From: Streptomyces lydicus | Lineage (GTDB): Bacteria > Actinomycetota > Actinomycetes > Streptomycetales > Streptomycetaceae | Assembly (NCBI RefSeq): GCF_004125265.1 | Contig: NZ_RDTE01000003.1 | Location: forward strand, 1,860,001-1,924,000 | Length of the DNA: 64,000 bases | Direction: 5' to 3' | Shown: piece by piece, positions 35,550 through 43,630 of the stretch | Position numbering within the stretch: position 1 is the stretch's first letter | Layout of the letters: every line of letters begins with the position of its first letter | Notes under the pieces: model-generated | Databases searched by the model: none | What the model saw: the letters and a program-made list of their open reading frames with translations, nothing else | What the model was told of the DNA's origin: nothing | Program-made: the position numbers and the translations under genes

Positions 35550-37349
35550 TTGCCCACTTCCTCCCCCGCACCGAACTCCACCGACGGCTACGACATAGCC
35601 TTCAAGATCCTCCTCGGGATCCTCGCCGTCGCCGTCCCCCTGTCCAACCTCGCCTGGCTCGGCGGAAACACCGCCTCCTGGCTTACGGACTCCGGCCCCT
35701 CGGCTCCATACCAGCCGGTCGGAGCCCTCCTCCATCCCGATCAGCTGTGGCCCGACCTCGACCACACCGCGCTGCTGGTCGGTACCCGCATCGCCCCCAT
35801 CGCTGTCGTGCTCGCGCTCGCCGCCGTCGGCGCCTGGTGGTGGTCGCGGCGCAAGAGTGCCTCCGGCTCCAAGAAGAAGCCGGTCCCCGGGCTGGCGCGC
35901 AAGAAGGACATCGAGCCCCTCCTGACCAAGGCCACGACCGCCAAGGCCCGCTCCCTGCGCCCGAGTTTGAAGGACGCCAAGCACATCGACCCCGCGGATA
36001 CCGGAGTTCTCCTCGGTGATCTGCAGGGCACCCGGCACGAGGTCCGGATGGGCTGGGAGGACGTCGCCGTCGCGATCATGGCGCCCCGCTCCGGCAAGAC
36101 CACCAGCCTGGCCATCCCCTCGATCCTCAGCGCCCCCGGCCCCGTCCTGCTCACCTCCAACAAGGCGGCTCGCGACGCCTACACCGCCACCATCACCGCG
36201 CGGGCCGCGGTCGGCCGGGTCTGGTCGATGGACCCCCAGCAGATCGCCCACGCCGAACGCACCATGTGGTGGAACCCCCTCGCCGACGCCAAGACCCTCG
36301 ACGGCGCCAACCGGCTCGCCACCCACTTCCTCACCGCAAGCGTGGACGCCTCCCAGCAGGGCGACTTCTGGTCCAAGGCCGGATCCAACATCCTCGCGCA
36401 GCTGCTCCTGGCCGCCGCGCTCGACGAACGCCCGATCACCGACATCATGCAGTGGCTGGCCTTCCCCGCCGACCGCACCCCGCTGGACATCCTGCGCGAC
36501 CACAGCCACGCCGCAGTCGCCGCTCAGCTCAAGGGCACGGTGGAGGGCCCGCCGGAGACCCGCGACGGGATCTACGAGACCGCTCGCCAGTACGCAGCCG
36601 CCCTGCTGAACACGGAGATCGCCGCGTGGGTCACCCCGCAGGAAGGCATCGCCGAGTTCAAGCCGGCCGAGTTCGTGAACAGCACGGACACGCTCTACCT
36701 GCTGTCGAAGGACGGCGGCGGCGGTGCCTCCGCGCTCATCGCGGCGTGCGCGGACTCGGTCATGCGGGCCGCGACCGCCCGAGCCGAACGCACCGGTGGA
36801 CGGCTCGACCCGCCGATGCTGGCGATCTTGGACGAGGCTGCGAACGTGTGCAAGATCAGTGACCTCCCGCAGCTGTACAGCCACTTGGGCAGCCGCGGCA
36901 TCATCCCGATCACCATCCTGCAGTCCTACCGGCAGGGCCAGCAGGTATGGGGCGATGCCGGCATGGACGCCATGTGGTCGGCCGCCACCGTCAAGGTCGT
37001 CGGCCCCGGCATCGACGACCCCGACTTCGCCGACAAGCTCAGCCGGATGGTCGGCGACCACGACGTGGAGAGCACGTCGACCTCTCACTCCGAGTCCGGC
37101 AAGTCCACCAGCGTGTCGATGCGGCAGGAGCGGATCCTGGCGGCCGACGCCATCCGCGCCCTGCCCAAGGGCACCGCGCTCTGTCTCGCCACCGGCATGC
37201 GCGTGGCCGGTCTCGACATGAAGCCCTGGTACCTGCAGCCGGGCGCGGACGAGATCTCCGCCGACTCCGAGCGCGCCTCGAAGGCCATCACCGATCGGGC
37301 CGTCGCCAAGACCGTCTCGGCGCAGGGTGACTTCGACCTGGCGGCGTAG
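35550..37349 (+). CDS. Type IV coupling ATPase, VirD4/TraG-like
   Basis: TTG 35550 starts a 599-residue protein. Two membrane helices lie at about 16-34 and 78-98, then a basic stretch (SRRKSASGSKKKPVPGLARK). Walker A is APRSGKTTS at 178-186. The sequence continues with the TraG/VirD4 core (WWNPLADAKTLDGANRLATH, FWSKAGSNILAQLLLAAALD), Walker B MLAILDEAANVCKI near 425, and GIIPITILQSYRQGQQVWG. This is the inner-membrane receptor that delivers DNA or protein to the channel. It lies 20 kb from the other core genes, separated by accessory gene pairs. Confidence 0.9.
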   Translation: MPTSSPAPNSTDGYDIAFKILLGILAVAVPLSNLAWLGGNTASWLTDSGPSAPYQPVGALLHPDQLWPDLDHTALLVGTRIAPIAVVLALAAVGAWWWSRRKSASGSKKKPVPGLARKKDIEPLLTKATTAKARSLRPSLKDAKHIDPADTGVLLGDLQGTRHEVRMGWEDVAVAIMAPRSGKTTSLAIPSILSAPGPVLLTSNKAARDAYTATITARAAVGRVWSMDPQQIAHAERTMWWNPLADAKTLDGANRLATHFLTASVDASQQGDFWSKAGSNILAQLLLAAALDERPITDIMQWLAFPADRTPLDILRDHSHAAVAAQLKGTVEGPPETRDGIYETARQYAAALLNTEIAAWVTPQEGIAEFKPAEFVNSTDTLYLLSKDGGGGASALIAACADSVMRAATARAERTGGRLDPPMLAILDEAANVCKISDLPQLYSHLGSRGIIPITILQSYRQGQQVWGDAGMDAMWSAATVKVVGPGIDDPDFADKLSRMVGDHDVESTSTSHSESGKSTSVSMRQERILAADAIRALPKGTALCLATGMRVAGLDMKPWYLQPGADEISADSERASKAITDRAVAKTVSAQGDFDLAA

Positions 37350-37375
37350 CTATGCCGCCGCACGAGTAGGAAACC

Positions 37376-37830
37376 ATGTCCTCGACCAGACCCCTTGCCG
37401 TCGATGCCGACACGCACTCGCAGGTCGCCCTTCTGGCCCGAGCCTGGGGGGGGTGAACCATGACGAAGTGCTGCGACGGCTCCTTGAACAGTTCGCCCAG
37501 CACGCGCCTGGCACGCCGGCGACAGACACGGTGCCCGTGTACGCCATCTACGCCTGCACCCGTACCGAAGGCGTGTTTGATCCCGTCACGGGGGCTCTGA
37601 CCATCGGAGATGGCCCCTGTCAGGGCCATTACAAAACGCCCAGTGGGGCCTCAGCTGCTGTTCTGAGAACACTGCGGCCCGGCGTTACCCCCATCCGCAG
37701 CGGCTGGCAGTTCTGGCGGCTCCGCAGCACCGGCGTCCCGCTCGAATCCATCCGCCCCGACCACACCCGTCGGGCAGCAACAGCGACACCACCACCTGCT
37801 CCGCCAACCCCCGCCGCCCCTCGTCTCTGA
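37376..37830 (+). pseudogene. Ribbon-helix-helix-like gene interrupted at a poly-G tract
   Basis: ATG 37376 opens PLAVDADTHSQVALLARAWG, which hits TGA just after eight consecutive G (37446-37453). The same protein continues from GTG 37453 in another frame: VNHDEVLRRLLEQFAQHAPG, then VYAIYACTRTEGVFDPVTGA. Joined, strand-helix-helix is a CopG-like DNA-binding head on a C-terminal domain about 100 residues long. Six or nine G would restore the frame. The tract may be phase-variable, a mutation or a base-calling error. GTGA coupling could still express the second part. Confidence 0.6.
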
Positions 37831-37831
37831 A

Positions 37832-37874
37832 CCGGCCGGACGCCCGGACGACCACCGTCCCGGCGTCCGGCCGG
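37832..37874 (+). terminator. Strong perfect hairpin
   Basis: CCGGCCGGACGCC (37832-37844) pairs perfectly with 37862-37874 across 17 bases, one base after the stop of the RHH-like gene. It is a likely Rho-independent-type terminator without a T tract. Confidence 0.6.
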
Positions 37875-37920
37875 GACGCCACCAGCCACCCCGCGATAGC
37901 CATCCCGGAAGCCCCACGCC

Positions 37921-38520
37921 TTGTCATTCCTCGATCATCCCGACGTGTTCATCGGCTCGACGGCCGACGGAGCGACGTTCGTCGTCATCAACGCCCGTAT
38001 CCCCGCAGCCGACCGGCTCCTGACCGAGGCCGGCTTCGCCGCCCGGGAACATCGGGGCCGCACCTTGTATGTGCTGCCGCCCGGCACCACGAACGAGGAC
38101 GCCCACAACCGCACCGGCACCGCCCTGTACGGGCTGCTCGCGCACACCATGGACTTCGTTGACCTGAGCTGGACCACCCGCTGGCTCGAGTCCGGCCCGC
38201 TGCCCGAACCCGATGTGCACATCCAGTTCTCCGGCAACAGCGTCACAGCCACCGCCCTCACAGACGCGCCCCGGGCCGTGCTCGAACAACACGGCTTCAC
38301 GGCCGACTCCTCGCATTACGTCCTGCCGGACCACATGAGCGAGGAGCAGAAGGTCGGCGCCGTAGTGCGGGCCGAGACCCACCTATCCGTCCAGGGCATC
38401 GGAACGCGTGTCTCCCTCGGCATCCCCACTATCGACGCCATCCCGCCGGCCCCGGGCCGGACCTCCGCCCCTGCCCGACCGCTGTCCGCGGGCACACCGG
38501 CGAACAGGCGTGCCCGGTGA
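37921..38520 (+). CDS. Protein with two GF/LP modules
   Basis: TTG 37921 starts a 199-residue protein. Two copies of the short module are visible: one at about 25-80 (ADRLLTEAGFAAREHRGRTL, YVLPPGTTNEDAHNRTGTAL) and one at about 115-165 (APRAVLEQHGFTADSSHYVL, PDHMSEEQKVGAVVRAETHL). It is the cleanest tandem example of this module in the window. The tail is Pro/Arg-rich. Function unknown. Confidence 0.7.
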   Translation: MSFLDHPDVFIGSTADGATFVVINARIPAADRLLTEAGFAAREHRGRTLYVLPPGTTNEDAHNRTGTALYGLLAHTMDFVDLSWTTRWLESGPLPEPDVHIQFSGNSVTATALTDAPRAVLEQHGFTADSSHYVLPDHMSEEQKVGAVVRAETHLSVQGIGTRVSLGIPTIDAIPPAPGRTSAPARPLSAGTPANRRAR

Positions 38521-38656
38521 GCCCCGTATCTCCGCCCCGAGGAGGAACACCTCGCCCACCGATCACCCCACGGTCGACGACATCCTTCCCACGCCCCACC
38601 ACCCGTCAGCTGCAGTCACCGCTCCCGCTGCCCCCGCACCCACCCGGAGTCTCCTG

Positions 38657-39250
38657 TTGACCACCTCCACCGATCTCAGCGAAGAGATCCACCATCTGCG
38701 CGGCCTCGCCGACGGATTCAAAGCCCTCCACCACGAGGTGCTCGCCCTTGCCGTCACGCCGGGCACCGAAGCGCTTGACCAGCTTCGTCCCCTGCTCCTC
38801 AAGAGCCAGGAGCTGGTCGGAAAAGCGCTCCTGCGGCTCTCCGCCCTGAACGGCAGTCCGTATGCGGAAGTGTCTGGCAGCCGACACACGCTGACCGCCT
38901 TCAGAACCCTCGTGGCCGGGGCGTCCCTGGCCAGTGACGACCTCGCCCGCGCGGTGGCGGCCAACCCCCTGGACGGCATCAGCTTCGGTGGGCCGCACCA
39001 GGACGAGGACGCCACCCGCCAGGCCCGCCACGACCGTGCCTTGCCGGAAATCGCAGGCTACCTCGCCGACGCCGCCCACCAACTCGACGCGTGCAAATCC
39101 GACTGTCTCTACCTGGCCAAGGGCATCGTCAGCGACCTCGAACGCAGCTCGTCCACAAGCGCGAAACAGGCTGCCCACAAGCTCAGTTCGAGCCAGTACG
39201 CCGCGGTGGCCACCCCCACGGTTGCGGCCAAGCGGGAGGGACGCCGATGA
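38657..39250 (+). CDS. Helical protein paired with a DUF317 gene
   Basis: TTG 38657 lies 8 bases after GGAG. The 197-residue product is helical (EEIHHLRGLADGFKALHHEV, QLRPLLLKSQELVGKALLRL, AGYLADAAHQLDACKSDCLY) and ends in a basic tail. It overlaps the DUF317 gene by four bases (ATGA). Function unknown. Confidence 0.7.
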   Translation: MTTSTDLSEEIHHLRGLADGFKALHHEVLALAVTPGTEALDQLRPLLLKSQELVGKALLRLSALNGSPYAEVSGSRHTLTAFRTLVAGASLASDDLARAVAANPLDGISFGGPHQDEDATRQARHDRALPEIAGYLADAAHQLDACKSDCLYLAKGIVSDLERSSSTSAKQAAHKLSSSQYAAVATPTVAAKREGRR

Positions 39251-39963
39251 GCACGTACGCACACGACGACCGGGTCATGGTTTCGCCTCGGTACATGGCA
39301 GGCGCCGGCGACCGGATCGCCGACGTGATCGGCCCCCTCATCCACCTATTCGGGTGGAAGCACGATGCCACCACCGGGCACGTCGCGATCGACAGCCCCG
39401 ACGCCAGCGTGCACATCAACTTCGACCCACTGCACCCGCGCGGCCAGTGGCTCACCGTGGCCCACCATGAGCCGTACTGGAAAGCAACGTTCAGCCGGCA
39501 GGCGCCCCTGGAGGCAGTCGCCGCCGTCACCCAGGCACTGCCCCAGCTGCTCGGCGATGCCCGTCACGCCGATCGCATCCCGATCACGGACATGTCCCTG
39601 GACAAGCTCGCCGAGCTGAACGGCTGGTCGGCTGAGGACGGTGTCCTCACCTCGCCCGACCTGTACTGCCGCATGGAACACATGCCCGCCGAGGAGATCG
39701 CCTGGCAGGTCGAGCACGTCTACTTCGAGGGCGCGCCGCTGGCCACTTTCACGCAGGACACCCCTGAGTGCCTCGTCGGCCAGTTCTTCTCCCACCTGAC
39801 CGCGCCGATGGCGGTGGAGCGGGCCTACGCCGACATCCCCCTCAGCACGCTGCACGGAAAAAGTGCCTTGATCACGCCGGTCCGCGGGACCGCAGTGAAT
39901 CCCCACGTCCATCGCGCCCTCGCGCAGCTCGACCACCCCAACCGTCCCGGTCGGCGTCGCTGA
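39247..39963 (+). CDS. DUF317-family protein
   Basis: ATG 39247 is coupled to the helical gene. The 238-residue protein has lobe 1 (MVSPRYMAGAGDRIADVIGP, FGWKHD, IDSPDASVHINFDPLH, EAVAAVTQAL) and lobe 2 (LAELNGWSAEDGVLTSPDLY, PLATFTQDTPECLVGQFFSH). It lacks the long basic tail of the earlier family members. Confidence 0.78.
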   Translation: MSTYAHDDRVMVSPRYMAGAGDRIADVIGPLIHLFGWKHDATTGHVAIDSPDASVHINFDPLHPRGQWLTVAHHEPYWKATFSRQAPLEAVAAVTQALPQLLGDARHADRIPITDMSLDKLAELNGWSAEDGVLTSPDLYCRMEHMPAEEIAWQVEHVYFEGAPLATFTQDTPECLVGQFFSHLTAPMAVERAYADIPLSTLHGKSALITPVRGTAVNPHVHRALAQLDHPNRPGRRR

Positions 39964-39986
39964 CTCCCCAAGCTCCCGGAGCCATC

Positions 39987-40811
39987 CTGACCGAGAAGAC
40001 CGCCTCCCTTGAGCCCGCCGAGCAACTCCTCGCCCTGGCAGCTGACTTCACCCGCTTCACTGACGCTCACCAGCGGCACATGCTCAACGGGCCCACCCCC
40101 ACCACCCTGCTGAACGCCCAGGCGGAATCTGCGCAACACCTGGCCCGGTCGGCGCTCGCCATCGTGGACACCCTCAACGCCCAGCCGATGTACCACAGCC
40201 CCGACATCCGCGCGGTGTACGCACGCCTGCGCCAACTCGCCCATCTCGCGACCGACTCGGCCGACCATCTCCTCGATGCCGTGGGCCTCCTCGACGACAC
40301 CCGCGCGGGGCTGCCCGTTGAGCTGGGCGACGGCGTCCTGGCGGTCGTGACCGAGCAGGAAGCCCGCCGGGGAGCCGGCCGGTGCTTCACCCTTGCCGCG
40401 AGCCTCACCGCCCTGGGCGCCGAGGACGCCCTGGCGACCGCTGAACTCTTCATCGCCGAACGCCGGCACCGGGGCTTCGTACCCGAATGCCGGCCGCCCG
40501 CCCTGTCCCCCACCCAGGACACCACGCTGCGCGCGGTGGCGCGCGGCGACGTGGCGATCACCAGTGGCAAGCCCTATCTGCGCAGTGAGGACCTCCGCGT
40601 CAGCATCAGCACCATCCGCGCCCTGGAGAGCCGCGGCCTGGTGATGCGCGAGGACTGCCCAGACTGGTTCCGCGACGAGCGCGTCCACCTCACCGCAGCC
40701 GGGCGCCGCGACCTCGCCGCTTCCTTCGCCCGGCCCCGCTTCACCACACCCGCCGCGACACGCCCACCAGCCCGACCAGCCGCGACCGCGGCACGAGCCG
40801 CGGTCCGCTGA
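39987..40811 (+). CDS. Helical protein with C-terminal winged-helix-like domain
   Basis: Coding sequence clearly starts at LTEKTASLEPAEQLLALAAD, but only CTG 39987 is available there, 5 bases after CCGGAG; the next ATG (40080) would cut 31 residues. With CTG the protein has 274 aa. Residues 5-170 are helical, like the DUF317 partners. Residues about 170-250 (TQDTTLRAVARGDVAITSGK, SISTIRALESRGLVMREDCP, VHLTAAGRRDLA) look like a winged helix, similar to the tail of the 2295-2984 protein. It may regulate genes of the element. Confidence 0.66.
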   Translation: MTEKTASLEPAEQLLALAADFTRFTDAHQRHMLNGPTPTTLLNAQAESAQHLARSALAIVDTLNAQPMYHSPDIRAVYARLRQLAHLATDSADHLLDAVGLLDDTRAGLPVELGDGVLAVVTEQEARRGAGRCFTLAASLTALGAEDALATAELFIAERRHRGFVPECRPPALSPTQDTTLRAVARGDVAITSGKPYLRSEDLRVSISTIRALESRGLVMREDCPDWFRDERVHLTAAGRRDLAASFARPRFTTPAATRPPARPAATAARAAVR

Positions 40812-40833
40812 CGTCAACTCCCGGAGCCTCACG

Positions 40834-41385
40834 ACGCCTTCCGACATCCCAACAGCACACGATCTTGCCCGTGCCCTCGCCGATCAGCTCTGCCCCGGTG
40901 CCCCCCCGCGCGACGTGACCGTCGGCTTCGAAGCTCGCCGACAGGCCCCAGCCGAGTACCGCCACCGCGGCCGAGGCGGACCCGTGACGGTCTTCGCCCA
41001 GGCACTGCACGCGCACCTCTTCGGCCTCCCCGCGGACGACGAGCCGCTGCCCACCGCCCTCGATGCACTCTTGCAGGCCACGCACACCGCGACCGCGCCC
41101 GAGCAGCAGGCCGCGATCCTGCGGCAGGTCGCCGACCAGCTGCGCAACGGTGTCGAGATCATCCAGCGCTACCAGTACCGGGCCCAGTGGGACCGGCTTC
41201 CTGACGACGTCGCCGAGCAGCTCCGTGACGCCCACGACCAGGCCCAGCAGGTCGCCCAGACCCTCGACCTCGTCGCACCCGCCCTCAGCAGCCCTCCCGC
41301 CGTTCCCAGGCCGCCCGGCCCGCAACCGCGGCACACGGCCGGCCCGCCCGCGTCCCCGACTCCGGCGGGCTGTCGCCGCCGCTGA
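40834..41385 (+). CDS. Helical protein with a probable near-cognate start
   Basis: From GTG 40915 the product would be 156 aa, but protein-like codons extend back (PSDIPTAHDLARALADQLCP) to ACG 40834, seven bases after GGAG. The middle is helical (VFAQALHAHLFGLPADDEPL, QQAAILRQVADQLRNGVEII, EQLRDAHDQAQQVAQTLDLV). A large hairpin spans its stop codon. The exact start is uncertain. Confidence 0.58.
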   Translation, partial: TPSDIPTAHDLARALADQLCPGAPPRDVTVGFEARRQAPAEYRHRGRGGPVTVFAQALHAHLFGLPADDEPLPTALDALLQATHTATAPEQQAAILRQVADQLRNGVEIIQRYQYRAQWDRLPDDVAEQLRDAHDQAQQVAQTLDLVAPALSSPPAVPRPPGPQPRHTAGPPASPTPAGCRRR

Positions 41386-41406
41386 CCTCCGGCGACAGCC
41401 CGCCGG
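41362..41406 (+). terminator. 17-bp perfect hairpin spanning a stop codon
   Basis: CCGGCGGGCTGTCGCCG (41362-41378) pairs perfectly with 41390-41406; the 11-base loop contains the TGA of the upstream gene. It also covers part of the leader of the TrpA-like gene, so it could both end transcription and limit translation downstream. Confidence 0.6.
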
Positions 41407-41419
41407 GAAAGGCCCCACC

Positions 41420-42217
41420 CTGACCACTGCCGATCCCCTCCACACTCTCCTCGCCCAACCCCGCTGCTCGCTGGGCGTGTTCGTCCCCGCCGGCCTCCAT
41501 CCGGTGTCCGCCGAGCGCCGTCACCTCGACCAGCTCGCGCAGGCAGGTGCCGACCTGTTCGAGGTCGGCCTGGCCACCGAGGACGCCGTCCTCGACGGCC
41601 CCGTCATCCAGGCCGCCTACCACCGTGCCCTGCGACGCGGAAGCGCCCTTGATGCCGCTGTCCGCGCCGTCGAGCATGCCGCCGGCCTCCGGCCGACCGT
41701 CGTCATGACCTACTGGGAGCCCGTCTGCCGCCACGGCCCCGAGCACCTGGCCCGCCTGTTCGCCGACGCAGGTGCCGCCGGCGTGATGGTCGTCGACCTG
41801 CCCGCCCACCATGCGGCCCGCTGGCACGACACCGCTCGGGAAGCGGGCCTTCGCACCCCGCGCCTCATCCCGCGCACCACCCCCGACACCAGCCTCCCCG
41901 CGGCGGTCACCGCCGCCTCCGGATGGCTCTACGCCCCCGCCAGCACAGCCCCGACCGGCTACCAAGGGCCGCTTGACCTTCCGGCGCTCGGCCACTTCGC
42001 CCGCCGCCTGCGCGGCGCGAGCCCGCTGCCCGTGATCTCGGGCGTGGGGATCTCGACCCCGGCCCTCGCCGCACGCGTCGCCCCGGCCGTGAACGGCGTC
42101 GTCATCGGCACCCCTGTCGTGCGCGCCCTGGCCACCACCCCCGGTCGAGCTGGCGAAGTGGCTGCCGCGTTCGCACAGGCCCTGCACACGCCCACCTCCA
42201 CGGAGACCCGTGCCTGA
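41420..42217 (+). CDS. Tryptophan synthase alpha (TrpA)-like protein
   Basis: The TIM-barrel family is clear: VFVPAGLHPVSAERRHLDQL, the catalytic Glu in ADLFEVGLATEDAVLDGPVI with DGPVIQ preserved, MTYWEPVCRHG (family MTYYNP), MVVDLPAHH, and VISGVGISTPA near the phosphate site. About 265 aa from CTG 41420; no standard start fits. A real TrpA cleaves indole-glycerol phosphate with TrpB, but no trpB or other trp gene is near, and the PFSDP and loop-6 regions are altered. It may be a repurposed lyase or indole source. Confidence 0.75.
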   Translation: MTTADPLHTLLAQPRCSLGVFVPAGLHPVSAERRHLDQLAQAGADLFEVGLATEDAVLDGPVIQAAYHRALRRGSALDAAVRAVEHAAGLRPTVVMTYWEPVCRHGPEHLARLFADAGAAGVMVVDLPAHHAARWHDTAREAGLRTPRLIPRTTPDTSLPAAVTAASGWLYAPASTAPTGYQGPLDLPALGHFARRLRGASPLPVISGVGISTPALAARVAPAVNGVVIGTPVVRALATTPGRAGEVAAAFAQALHTPTSTETRA

Positions 42218-43016
42218 TCACCCCGACCCGGCTCAGATCCTCGACCGGATCACGACCGACGCTCAGGCCCTGGACCGGGCCCTGCGCACCGGCACCACCG
42301 ACGACGCGTCCGCGCTGGCCGCCTGGATCACCGAGACCCAAGACCTCGCCGACACCGCCCTGCGTCTGTTCCGCGGCCTCGCACAGCACACGCCGCACAC
42401 CACGTCCGCGGATCTGCTGCTCCTCGAACGGGTCGCGCACATCGTCAAGGCCGCCCAGGACGCGGGCGCCGAACTGGCCGCCGCCCTTGCGCGGGCCGTG
42501 AAGAACCGGCGCCGTCGAGCCGACGCCGTGTCACAGCGGGTGGTCCTCATCGGCCCGTCGCCGCAGCAGTTCGTCGAGTCGGCCATCGACCTCCTCGACC
42601 GCATTCCCGCCCTCTGCCACGCCATACACCGTGAACGGCTGGCCCCGCCCACCCGCCGCCGCACCAGCCCCGTTGAGGCGTGCCCCCTTCCCCATCTCCA
42701 GGACAGACCATTTCAGATCAGCCCCGATTCCGCGCCCTCTCCCTGGGCGCGGGAGTTCAGTCCAGCACCCTCCTCGCCCTCTCCGCCGAGGGGATCCTCC
42801 CGAAGGTCGATTACGCGATCTTCGCTGACACCGGCTGGGAACCGCAGGCCGTCTATGCGCACCTCGACCGCTTGGAGCGGGAGATCGCCGCGCCGGCGGG
42901 CATCCCCGTCCTGCGGGTGTCCACCGGCAACATCCGCGACGACGCGCTCGACCCGCAGCACCGGTTCGCCTCCATGCCACTCCACATCCTCAACCAGGAC
43001 GGCAAGGCCGCAATGA
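42210..43016 (+). CDS. Helical protein whose frame runs into the next gene
   Basis: GTG 42210 overlaps the TrpA-like stop. The first about 150 residues are helical and typical of the element (DPAQILDRITTDAQALDRAL, TALRLFRGLAQHTPHTTSAD, RVAHIVKAAQDAGAELAAAL, FVESAIDLLDRIPALCHAIH). After about 42660 the frame continues to 43016 through the PP-loop gene, where its composition is that of a shadow frame (Ser/Arg/Pro). The original stop was probably lost, giving an unplanned 110-residue tail. Confidence 0.6.
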   Translation: MPDHPDPAQILDRITTDAQALDRALRTGTTDDASALAAWITETQDLADTALRLFRGLAQHTPHTTSADLLLLERVAHIVKAAQDAGAELAAALARAVKNRRRRADAVSQRVVLIGPSPQQFVESAIDLLDRIPALCHAIHRERLAPPTRRRTSPVEACPLPHLQDRPFQISPDSAPSPWAREFSPAPSSPSPPRGSSRRSITRSSLTPAGNRRPSMRTSTAWSGRSPRRRASPSCGCPPATSATTRSTRSTGSPPCHSTSSTRTARPQ

Positions 43017-43630
43017 CCCGGCGGCAGTGCACGGGCGAATGCAAGATCAAGCCGATCAAGAAGCAGGTCCGCGAACTCCTCGGCTACCCCTACCCCGCCC
43101 GCATCCCGCGCGAGGTGTTCGTCGAGCAGTGGGTCGGGATCTCCACCGACGAGGTCCACCGTGCCAAGGACGCGGACGTGAAGTACATGCGCAACCGGCA
43201 TCCGCTCATCGACCTCGGCTGGAGCAGGGCCGACTGCATCCGCTATCTCACGTCGCGCGGGCTGGCCGAAACACCGAAGTCGAGCTGTCTGGGGTGTCCG
43301 TTCCACGGCAACGCGCAGTGGCGCCACATCCGCGACACCTCGCCTTCCGAGTGGGCGGACGTGGTGGCCTTCGACGCCGCCATCCGCAAGGGCAACGCCC
43401 GCGCCAACGCCGGCGGCAACCGCCTGCTGGGCGAGGCGTTCCTGCACCGCTCCCGCGTCCCTCTCGGCGAAGCACCGATCGATCACGTCACCCCCGCCGA
43501 GCGGGCCGCCCTCGCGCTCGGGGCTGACGATGCCGACGAGCTGGAGAACGGCGTCGTGGACGGCTGCTCGCCCTGGGCCTGTCGCGGTGCCGACGCCGCG
43601 GCGCAGGACGACTTCGGGCTGGCCGCTTGA
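42680..43630 (+). CDS. PP-loop ATP pyrophosphatase, PAPS-reductase-like
   Basis: GTG 42680 is the standard start; ATT 42710, seven bases after AGGA, begins the conserved part (ISDQPRFRALSLGAGVQSST). The P-loop is SLGAGVQSS at 21-29, followed by AIFADTGWEPQAVYAHLDRL. Cysteine clusters follow: RRQCTGECKIKPIKKQ, KSSCLGCPFHGNAQW and DGCSPWACRG, which could hold a metal or Fe-S site. Such PAPS-reductase-like proteins are frequent in actinophages and plasmids near DNA methylases; they adenylate a substrate and may act in sulfur transfer or DNA modification. Its stop overlaps the methylase TTG. Confidence 0.78.
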   Translation: MPPSPSPGQTISDQPRFRALSLGAGVQSSTLLALSAEGILPKVDYAIFADTGWEPQAVYAHLDRLEREIAAPAGIPVLRVSTGNIRDDALDPQHRFASMPLHILNQDGKAAMTRRQCTGECKIKPIKKQVRELLGYPYPARIPREVFVEQWVGISTDEVHRAKDADVKYMRNRHPLIDLGWSRADCIRYLTSRGLAETPKSSCLGCPFHGNAQWRHIRDTSPSEWADVVAFDAAIRKGNARANAGGNRLLGEAFLHRSRVPLGEAPIDHVTPAERAALALGADDADELENGVVDGCSPWACRGADAAAQDDFGLAA

